Origin: an uncultured Clostridia bacterium | Lineage (GTDB): Bacteria; Bacillota; Clostridia; Oscillospirales; Oscillospiraceae | Assembly (NCBI GenBank): GCA_947177005.1 | Contig: CAMWSZ010000086.1 | Location: 1 to 9,388 of the forward strand | Reading direction: 5' to 3' | DNA: 9,388 nucleotides | Shown here: positions 1-5,863 of the stretch, in pieces | Numbering within the stretch: position 1 is the stretch's first letter | How the letters are laid out: each line of letters opens with the position of its first letter | Notes under the pieces: model-generated | Seen by the model: the letters and a program-made list of their open reading frames with translations, nothing else | What the model was told of the DNA's origin: nothing | Database searches by the model: none | Made by a program: the position numbers and the translations under genes

Positions 1-2
1 GC

Positions 3-1028
3 ATGAGAGATCAATTGGCAAAAATCAAATCCGACGCCCTCGCCGCTTTTGAGCAGGCAAAGGACGCCGCCGCCCTGGATGCACTGCGCGTCAAATATCT
101 GGGCAAAAAGGGCGAACTTACCGGCGTTTTGAAGATGATGGGCAAACTCACCCCGGCGGAACGGCCGGTTATGGGCCAGCTGGCCAACGACGTCCGTTCC
201 GCCCTGGAGGGCGCACTTGACGCCTGTTCCCGGAAGCTGGAGGCCGCCGCCCTGGAGCTGCGTCTCAGATCTGAAGCCCTGGATGTGACCATTCCCGGCA
301 AGCAGGTGCCCGTAGGCCACCGCCACCCCATGAACATCGCTTTGGACGAGATCAAGGATATTTTTATCGGTATGGGCTTTGAGGTTCTGGAGGGACCGGA
401 GGTGGAGCTTGCCCTCTATAACTTCGACCGCCTCAACGCTGAGGAGGGCCACCCCAGCCGCGACTGGTCCGACACCTTCTATTTTGATACCGAAAGCCGC
501 GTCATGCTCCGCAGTCAGACCAGCCCCATGCAGGTCCGGGCTATGGACACGCGCCCCTTACCCATTCGGGTCATCGCGCCGGGCCGCGTCTACCGCAAGG
601 ACGAGGTTGACGCCACCCACTCCCCCATGTTTCATCAGGTGGAGGGCCTGGTGATTGACAAGGGCGTGACCATGGCCGACCTCAAAGGTACGCTCAACAC
701 CATTGTCGAGCAGCTCTACGGCGCGGACACCAAAACCCGGTTCCGTCCCCACCACTTCCCCTTCACTGAGCCAAGCTGTGAAATGGATGTACAGTGCCAT
801 AAATGCGGCGGTGCGGGCTGTCCCACCTGTAAGGGCGAGGGCTGGATCGAACTGCTGGGCGCGGGTATGGTTCATCCCAAGGTGCTGGAGATGTCGGGCA
901 TCGACAGTGAGGTCTATTCCGGCTGGGCCTTCGGCATGGGCCTGGAACGCACCGCTCTCCGCCGGTTCAGGATTGCGGACATGCGTCTGATCTTTGAAAA
1001 CGACGTGCGTTTTCTGGAGCAGTTTTAA
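3..1028 (+). CDS. pheS: Phenylalanine--tRNA ligase alpha subunit
   Basis: Catalytic alpha subunit of the cytoplasmic alpha2beta2 enzyme that attaches phenylalanine to tRNA-Phe using ATP. At 341 residues it has the usual bacterial length. Residues 1-90 form the N-terminal coiled-coil arm that contacts tRNA, with the typical KYLGKKGELT stretch at 31-40. The class II core follows: motif 1 around 106-135 (HRHPMN through GPEVE), motif 2 at about 189-214 (VIAPGRVYRKDEVDATHSP), the FPFTEPS phenylalanine-site segment at 252-258, and motif 3 at 311-316 (GMGLER). Four cysteines at 265, 268, 273 and 276 form the CxxC-x4-CxxC patch common in Firmicutes PheS. The start at base 3 fits the family N-terminus, but only two bases precede it, so the ribosome binding site and any upstream regulatory leader (T-box or attenuator) lie outside the window. 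It is followed 27 bp later by pheT and is clearly co-transcribed with it. Confidence 0.98.
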   Translation: MRDQLAKIKSDALAAFEQAKDAAALDALRVKYLGKKGELTGVLKMMGKLTPAERPVMGQLANDVRSALEGALDACSRKLEAAALELRLRSEALDVTIPGKQVPVGHRHPMNIALDEIKDIFIGMGFEVLEGPEVELALYNFDRLNAEEGHPSRDWSDTFYFDTESRVMLRSQTSPMQVRAMDTRPLPIRVIAPGRVYRKDEVDATHSPMFHQVEGLVIDKGVTMADLKGTLNTIVEQLYGADTKTRFRPHHFPFTEPSCEMDVQCHKCGGAGCPTCKGEGWIELLGAGMVHPKVLEMSGIDSEVYSGWAFGMGLERTALRRFRIADMRLIFENDVRFLEQF

Positions 1029-1034
1029 TAATAT

Positions 1035-1044
1035 AGGAAGGGAG
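1035..1044 (+). promoter_or_regulatory. Ribosome binding site of pheT
   Basis: The purine run AGGAAGGGAG lies in the 27 bp gap between pheS and pheT, ending 11 bases before the ATG at 1056. It supports that start, which also gives the family N-terminus MKLSRKWLNEFV. No promoter or terminator is visible in the gap, which agrees with a pheST operon. Confidence 0.75.
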
Positions 1045-1055
1045 TGTAAAACAGG

Positions 1056-3755
1056 ATGAAATTAAGCAGAAAATGGCTGAATGAATTTGTAGAGGTCACG
1101 GCCAATGACCGGGATTTTGCGGAAGCAATGACCATTTCCGGCTCCAAGGTGGAAACCACCGAGGATTTAGGCGCGGAGATTCATAATGTAGTAGCAGGCC
1201 GCATCCAGTCCATGGAGCGCCACCCCAATTCCGACCATATGTGGATCTGCCAGCTGGACGTGGGCAAAGAGGAGCCTGTACAGATTGTGACAGGCGCGTG
1301 GAACATCCACGAGGGCGACCTGGTTCCGGTGGCGCTGCACAAGTCGGCGCTTCCCGGCGGCAAAAAGATTGAGAAGGGCAAGCTGAGGGGGGTCCTCTCC
1401 AACGGTATGCTGTGTTCCCTGAGCGAGCTGGGTCTGGATGAGAGGGATTTTCCGTATGCAGTCATCACAGCCGCCGCGCTGCTCAACGACTACAAGCCCA
1501 TTGATCCGGAAAAACCGTCGATTCCCGCGGACATTGCGCCGGGACACAAACTTTTCGGCCGGGTCGTAGCCGCACAGGTGGGCGGTGTTACTCGCGGCGA
1601 AAACGGTCAATGGCTCTGCAATCTGAGCTGGGTGAAGGAAAAAGGCCCTGACGCCATTCTCATCCAGACCCCTTGCAGCAACATCCACGCAGGAGACATG
1701 GTGGCCTATAACACAGTGCAGCAGACCATCTGCACTCTGGCGGACCTCCGCGCGGAACAGAGGGAATTTCCCCACTGCATCCCGGACGGCATTTTTGTTC
1801 TGCAAGAGGACTGCAAGCCCGGCGACGGCATCAAACCCGTCATCAATGCCGACGATCACGTAGTAGAATTTGAGATCACGCCGAACCGTCCGGACTGTCT
1901 CAGCGTAATTGGTTTGGCGCGGGAGGCGTCCGCCACCTTCAACGCGCCTCTCCGTCTCCACACGCCGGAGGTTAAAGGCGGCGGGGACGGCGTTTTGACG
2001 GATTTATTAGATGTAGAGACGCCGGACCCGGATCTGTGTCCCCGCTATACGGCCCGTATGGTGCGCAATGTGAAAATCGCCCCCTCCCCGAAATGGATGC
2101 GGGAGCGTCTGCGCTCTATGGGCGTGCGTCCTATCAACAACATTGTCGATATCACCAACTATGTCATGCTGGAGTACGGACAGCCCATGCACGCCTTTGA
2201 TTACCGCTATGTCAAGGGCGGAAAGATTGTGGTCCGCCGGGCCGCGGAGGGCGAGGAGCTGACCACCCTGGACGGCAACGTCCGCAAGCTTACCAATAAT
2301 ATGTTAGTCATTGCGGACGACACCCGCGCCGTTGGTCTGGCGGGGATCATGGGCGGTTTGAACAGCGAAATCGTTCCCGACACCGTTGACGTGGTTTTTG
2401 AGTCCGCCAATTTCGACGGCACCTGCATCCGCAAGACCGCTCTGGCTCTGGGGATGCGCACGGAGGCGTCGGCGAAATTCGAGAAGGGCCTCGATCCGCT
2501 GAACACCCTCCCCGCCGTAGACCGCGCCTGCGAACTGGTGGAGCTGCTGGACGCCGGGGAAGTGGTTGACGGCGTTATCGACGTCCTCAACTATGTACCT
2601 CAGCCCACCGTTCTCCAGCTCTGTCCGGACAAAATCAACGCCCTGCTTGGCACAGAGATCCCCGTTTCGGACATGCAGGAGACACTCCGGCGTCTGGGCT
2701 TCGGGGTGGACGGCGAGACCATTACCGTACCGTCCTGGAGAGGCGACGTGCGGCACTACTCCGATCTGGCGGAGGAAGCGGCCCGTTTCTACGGCTACAA
2801 CAACATTCCCAACACGCTCCAGCGGGGTGAGACCACCCGCGGCGGCTACACCCATGAGCAGCAGCTGGAACGCCGTCTTGGTTCGGTCTGCCGGACCTGC
2901 GGCTACAGCGAGATCATCACCTACTCCTTTATTTCCCCCTCCTGCTACGACAAAATCGGCTGGCCTGCGGACGAACCCCTCCGCAACAGCCTGCGCATTC
3001 TGAATCCCTTGGGGGAGGACACCTCCATCATGCGCACCACGCCGCTGCCCTCCATGCTGGAGACGTTGCAGCGCAACTACAACAGCCGCAACAAAAGCGC
3101 CCGGCTGTACGAGCTTGGCAAGATCTATCTCCCCGGCGGTCCGGACGGTCTGGCAAACGAACCGAAAATGCTCACGCTGGGGGCATACGGCGGGGACATG
3201 GATTTCTACACGATGAAGGGCGCTGTCGAAGCGCTGTTGCGGGAGATCCGCGCACAAAATGTTATGTTTGAGCCCTGCACCAGCGATCCGTCCTATCATC
3301 CGGGACGCTGCGCGGCGGTCCACTCCGGGGAGACCTGCATCGGCGTTATCGGACAGATTCATCCGCTGGTGGCCCGCAACTACGGCGTAGACACGGACCT
3401 CTACTGTGCCGAGCTCAGCTTTGACGCCCTCTTGGAAGCGGAGGGTCCCGGTGCGGAATACACACCACTGCCCCGCTATCCGGCCGTTGCCCGTGACATC
3501 GCCGTCGTCTGCAAGGAGAGTGTGACGGTAGGCGCACTGGAAGCCTGCATCCGCAGGGCGGGCGGCAGGCTGCTGCGGGACGTGGCCCTCTTCGACATCT
3601 ACCGCGGCGCGGGCATCGCGTCCGACAGCAAGAGCGTGGCTTTCAGTCTTACCCTCCGCGCCGATGACCGCAGCATTGTGGCGGCGGAGGCGGACGAGGA
3701 GATCCGTCTGATTCTTGACGCCCTTTCCAGTGAATTGGGAGCCGTTCTCCGCTGA
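1056..3755 (+). CDS. pheT: Phenylalanine--tRNA ligase beta subunit, with extra N-terminal domain
   Basis: Beta subunit of the phenylalanyl-tRNA synthetase; it binds tRNA-Phe and hydrolyses mischarged Tyr-tRNA-Phe. Domains in order: N-terminal segment 1-40; tRNA-binding OB fold about 41-150 with HPNSD at 56-60 and LRGVLSNGMLCS at 110-121; an additional region about 151-257; the B3/B4 editing domain about 320-495 with NNIVDITNYVM, HAFD, TTLDG, GIMGG, ESANFD and RTEASAKFEKG; the B5 domain about 515-585 ending in EEAARFYGYNNIP; the inactive synthetase-like core about 595-790; and the C-terminal FDX-ACB anticodon-binding domain from about 803 (PLPRYPAVARDIAV). The editing motifs look intact. It is 899 residues against roughly 800 for the E. 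coli and Bacillus proteins, and the excess lies at about 134-240 and resembles the OB domain before it. The frame is open throughout and both flanks are family-typical, so a sequencing error is unlikely. It ends 19 bp before a strong terminator. Confidence 0.97.
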   Translation: MKLSRKWLNEFVEVTANDRDFAEAMTISGSKVETTEDLGAEIHNVVAGRIQSMERHPNSDHMWICQLDVGKEEPVQIVTGAWNIHEGDLVPVALHKSALPGGKKIEKGKLRGVLSNGMLCSLSELGLDERDFPYAVITAAALLNDYKPIDPEKPSIPADIAPGHKLFGRVVAAQVGGVTRGENGQWLCNLSWVKEKGPDAILIQTPCSNIHAGDMVAYNTVQQTICTLADLRAEQREFPHCIPDGIFVLQEDCKPGDGIKPVINADDHVVEFEITPNRPDCLSVIGLAREASATFNAPLRLHTPEVKGGGDGVLTDLLDVETPDPDLCPRYTARMVRNVKIAPSPKWMRERLRSMGVRPINNIVDITNYVMLEYGQPMHAFDYRYVKGGKIVVRRAAEGEELTTLDGNVRKLTNNMLVIADDTRAVGLAGIMGGLNSEIVPDTVDVVFESANFDGTCIRKTALALGMRTEASAKFEKGLDPLNTLPAVDRACELVELLDAGEVVDGVIDVLNYVPQPTVLQLCPDKINALLGTEIPVSDMQETLRRLGFGVDGETITVPSWRGDVRHYSDLAEEAARFYGYNNIPNTLQRGETTRGGYTHEQQLERRLGSVCRTCGYSEIITYSFISPSCYDKIGWPADEPLRNSLRILNPLGEDTSIMRTTPLPSMLETLQRNYNSRNKSARLYELGKIYLPGGPDGLANEPKMLTLGAYGGDMDFYTMKGAVEALLREIRAQNVMFEPCTSDPSYHPGRCAAVHSGETCIGVIGQIHPLVARNYGVDTDLYCAELSFDALLEAEGPGAEYTPLPRYPAVARDIAVVCKESVTVGALEACIRRAGGRLLRDVALFDIYRGAGIASDSKSVAFSLTLRADDRSIVAAEADEEIRLILDALSSELGAVLR
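1191..1826 (+). repeat. Diverged tandem duplication of the tRNA-binding domain inside pheT
   Basis: Two protein-level copies sit back to back: PheT residues 46-150 (bases 1191-1505) and 165-257 (bases 1548-1826). Matched landmarks in order are GRI at 48-50 with GRV at 168-170; WICQL at 63-67 with WLCNL at 186-190; NIHEGDLV at 83-90 with NIHAGDMV at 209-216; ERDFP at 129-133 with QREFP at 235-239; and NDYKP at 144-148 with EDCKP at 251-255. Spacing between landmarks agrees to within 3 residues, except that copy 2 lacks about 20 residues between its GDMV and REFP landmarks, where copy 1 carries LPGGKKIEKGKLRGVLSNGM. Copy 2 also lacks the HPNSD motif. Copy 1 lacks the normal DGIFVL exit motif, which copy 2 keeps at 244-249. 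The similarity is seen by eye at the protein level only; there is no obvious long nucleotide identity, so the event is old. Confidence 0.72.
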
Positions 3756-3773
3756 TTTCACGGCAAATCAATC

Positions 3774-3810
3774 AAAAATCTTCCGGTCCAGCAAAGGCCG
3801 GAAGATTTTT
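3774..3810 (+). terminator. Intrinsic terminator of the pheST operon
   Basis: A perfect 13 bp inverted repeat, AAAAATCTTCCGG (3774-3786) and CCGGAAGATTTTT (3798-3810), encloses an 11-base loop. The right arm ends in five T, followed by AATTTTATTT, so it is a good rho-independent terminator for pheT on the plus strand. The A-rich left arm means it could also work in the opposite direction, although no minus-strand gene ends here. Confidence 0.92.
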
Positions 3811-3839
3811 AATTTTATTTGAAGATTACACGTTTTCCC

Positions 3840-3868
3840 TTGACGAAAACAGCCGGGCGCAGTACGAT
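3840..3868 (+). promoter_or_regulatory. Sigma-A-type promoter for the transporter/TraX operon
   Basis: TTGACG (3840-3845, five of six to TTGACA) and TACGAT (3863-3868, four of six to TATAAT) are separated by exactly 17 bases. The AT-rich tail of the preceding terminator lies just upstream of the -35 box. Transcription would begin near 3875, giving a leader of about 40 bases. That leader contains a small GCCGC/GCGGC hairpin (3884-3899) directly before the ribosome binding site AGGAAGGA (3900-3907), which could affect translation. The rest of the 161 bp gap holds nothing else recognisable. Confidence 0.62.
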
Positions 3869-3916
3869 GAGTAGCAATACACAGCCGCTGCAAGGCGGCA
3901 GGAAGGACCGGTAAAT

Positions 3917-5068
3917 ATGGAATTTTCCCGCTCAACCATGAAGAAAATGCTGCTGCTGATTACGTTTGCGATTCTGCTGTTCACCGGTATCCAGCATTTC
4001 GGCTATGTACTGTCTGTGCTGGGATTTGTTGGGGGCGTACTGTCCCCGCTGTTCCTCGGCGGTGCGATTGCCTTTGTGCTGAACGTCCCTATGACGTTTT
4101 TTGAGACAAAGCTGTTTTCCGCCAGAGGAGGCAAAAAACGCCGCCTGCCGGCCGGGGCTGCGCGGGGCGTGAGCCTTCTGCTGACGGTTGTGCTGGTGGT
4201 CGTGATTATCCCTCTGCTGCTGCTGATTATAGTTCCGCAGCTGGCGGCCAGCATATCGGGTCTGGGGGCAACGGTGGTGGCGGCCTTTGCACGTTTTGTG
4301 AGCTGGTTGGAAGAACAGTTTGCCGCTTATCCCGAGATCACCAGCTGGCTGGAAAATCTGACCGTGGACTGGAAAGCGCTTCTGACCAGCACGGTAAATT
4401 TTCTGCGCAGCGGCTTCGGCAATGTCATCAGCTCCACCATTTCCGCCACCAGAAGCATTGTCAGCGCGGTCAGCACGATTTTTGTCGCGGTGGTATTTGC
4501 AATTTATGTTCTACTGCAAAAGGAGAAATTGGGCTTGCAGTGCCGCAAGGCCCTCTATGCCATTCTGCCGCAGGCGGCGGCTGACCAGACTGTCCGGATC
4601 TGCCGGTTAAGCCACCGGATTTTCTCCAGTTTTATCACCAGCCAGTGTGTAGAAGCGGTAATTCTCGGGTCGATGTTCTTCCTCTCCATGACGCTCCTGC
4701 GGATGCCCTACGCTCTGCTGGTTGGCTGTCTGATTGCGGTGACTGCTTTGATTCCCATTGTCGGCGCGTTTATCGGCTGTGCAGTGGGGACGTTTCTGCT
4801 GTTAATGGTGTCGCCCATGCAGGCGCTGATTTTTGTGATACTGTTTCTGGTCTTGCAGCAGCTGGAGGGCAACCTGATTTATCCTCATGTTGTCGGCAGT
4901 TCCATTGGGCTCCCCTCGATCTGGGTACTGGCGGCGGTGTCTGTGGGCGGCAGTTTAATGGGTGTTCTGGGGATGCTGCTGTTTATTCCGCTGGCTTCGG
5001 TTCTGTACACCCTGTTCCGGGAATTTGTGTATACGAGACTGCGGAAGAAAGGACTCAGGGTCAGATAG
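3917..5068 (+). CDS. AI-2E/PerM family membrane transporter
   Basis: Integral membrane protein of the AI-2E exporter-like family (formerly UPF0118, PerM/TqsA/YtvI-like), 383 residues and of normal length. Hydrophobic segments lie at about 10-26, 31-57, 86-108, 183-200, 240-260, 264-297, 300-314 and 332-366. A soluble, weakly amphipathic stretch at about 110-170 is the usual large loop of the family. The C-terminal signature EGNLIYPHVVGSSIGLPSIW (317-336) is followed by the glycine-rich GGSLMGVLGMLLFIPLA segment. The start at 3917 is supported by AGGAAGGA nine bases upstream and by the family-like N-terminus. Members have been linked to autoinducer-2 export, Na+/H+ antiport or unknown substrates, so the name does not fix the cargo. 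It has its own promoter and is directly abutted by the TraX-family gene, so the two are probably translated from one message. Confidence 0.88.
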   Translation: MEFSRSTMKKMLLLITFAILLFTGIQHFGYVLSVLGFVGGVLSPLFLGGAIAFVLNVPMTFFETKLFSARGGKKRRLPAGAARGVSLLLTVVLVVVIIPLLLLIIVPQLAASISGLGATVVAAFARFVSWLEEQFAAYPEITSWLENLTVDWKALLTSTVNFLRSGFGNVISSTISATRSIVSAVSTIFVAVVFAIYVLLQKEKLGLQCRKALYAILPQAAADQTVRICRLSHRIFSSFITSQCVEAVILGSMFFLSMTLLRMPYALLVGCLIAVTALIPIVGAFIGCAVGTFLLLMVSPMQALIFVILFLVLQQLEGNLIYPHVVGSSIGLPSIWVLAAVSVGGSLMGVLGMLLFIPLASVLYTLFREFVYTRLRKKGLRVR

Positions 5069-5803
5069 ATGAAAAACTGTAGGGTACTGAATCGAGACCA
5101 GATCAAAATACTGGCCGTTATCACGATGACGTTTAATCACATCGCACACGTTCTTATGACGCCCGGCAGCGTTTTATATGAGGTATTTGAGGATACCGGC
5201 TATTTCACGGCTATTACCATGTGTTTTTTTCTGGCGGAGGGCTACCGGTATACGCGGTCGAAAAGAAACTACATAAAGCGGCTCTTCCTTTTTGGACTGA
5301 TCTCCGAAATTCCCTTTGTTCTGGCTGTGGGGTATTTTCAGCTAAACATCATGTTCACACTTCTGATCTGCTTTCTGATTTTCTGCGTTATGGACAGTGA
5401 TCTTGCGGATGGGAAAAAGAGACTGCTTCTGATACTGCTGGCTTTGAGTACGGTCATCTGCGACTGGGCGCTGTTTCTGGCGGCTGGGGCGATTCTCCTG
5501 AAAAAAAGCGAGGGCCGGCCCCGCGAACAGGCAAAAGTATATGGCATCTTCGCCGCAATGTTTTGGGTGGCGAATATTCCGGGCTATGCGGCAGAAGTTC
5601 ACGCACCATATCCTTTACTTTCGGGTTATGGAATCCTGCACGGATTTTTCGCCGCACTGCCGGTACTTGTATCCGGCATTGTGACTCTGGTGTTATATAA
5701 CGGCAAAAGGTCAGAAAAGCACAGGACCTTCAATAAATGGTTTTTCTACATCTATTACCCGGCGCATCTGTTGATTTTATGGCTAATTAAACAGGCTGTA
5801 TAG
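5069..5803 (+). CDS. TraX family membrane protein
   Basis: A 244-residue polytopic membrane protein of the TraX family, named after the F-plasmid protein that N-acetylates pilin. Recognisable features are the N-terminal LNRDQIKILAVITMTFNHIA (7-26), the FFLAEGYRYTRS signature (53-64), the RLFLFGLISEIPF helix (71-83), and the C-terminal FFYIYYPAHLLIL (225-237) with a conserved PxH. About eight hydrophobic segments are visible, near 11-31, 44-58, 71-88, 91-107, 118-138, 157-172, 187-210 and 224-241. Its ATG follows the TAG of the transporter gene with no gap, and purine stretches at 5048-5053 and 5056-5060 can serve as ribosome binding sites, so translational coupling is likely. There are no conjugation genes nearby, so a role in pilin modification is not supported. 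An acyltransferase-like modification of some surface or membrane compound is only a guess. The family call is firm, the function is not. Confidence 0.85.
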   Translation: MKNCRVLNRDQIKILAVITMTFNHIAHVLMTPGSVLYEVFEDTGYFTAITMCFFLAEGYRYTRSKRNYIKRLFLFGLISEIPFVLAVGYFQLNIMFTLLICFLIFCVMDSDLADGKKRLLLILLALSTVICDWALFLAAGAILLKKSEGRPREQAKVYGIFAAMFWVANIPGYAAEVHAPYPLLSGYGILHGFFAALPVLVSGIVTLVLYNGKRSEKHRTFNKWFFYIYYPAHLLILWLIKQAV

Positions 5804-5825
5804 ACTGATATGTCCGAAACGCAGA

Positions 5826-5859
5826 ACGGACCGCCCTCCGGTTTGGGAAGGCGGTCCGT
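5826..5859. terminator. Shared hairpin between convergent traX-like and ygfK genes
   Basis: A perfect 10 bp inverted repeat, ACGGACCGCC (5826-5835) and GGCGGTCCGT (5850-5859), encloses a 14-base loop in which TCC/GGA can add further pairing. It lies in the 60 bp between two convergent stop codons (5803 plus, 5864 minus), where a bidirectional terminator would be expected. It lacks a real T tract on either side (ATACTTATC on plus, CTGCGTTTCGG on minus), so it may end transcription inefficiently or mainly protect the 3' ends. Confidence 0.6.
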
Positions 5860-5863
5860 ATAC

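Noticed and set aside
795..831. Four-cysteine patch in PheS as a possible novel zinc site
   Set aside because: The CxxC-x4-CxxC pattern just before GWIELLGAGMVHP is, from memory, common in Firmicutes PheS and therefore not unusual.
1167..1961. A 264-codon minus-strand frame opposite the unusual PheT region, considered as a possible source of the extra sequence
   Set aside because: The PheT frame is continuous, matches family motifs on both sides, and its extra segment resembles the PheT domain itself. The antisense frame shows nothing recognisable.
2304..3761. A 485-codon open frame on the minus strand, antisense to pheT
   Set aside because: It lies entirely opposite well-conserved PheT domains, shows no recognisable motif, and no minus-strand promoter or ribosome binding site was seen.
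5069..5803. TraX-family gene as recently transferred DNA on base composition
   Set aside because: Some stretches are AT-richer than pheST (hand counts of 24 and 27 GC per 60 bases), but another stretch has 39 per 60, and the transporter gene is also mixed. No repeats, integrase or attachment site flank it.
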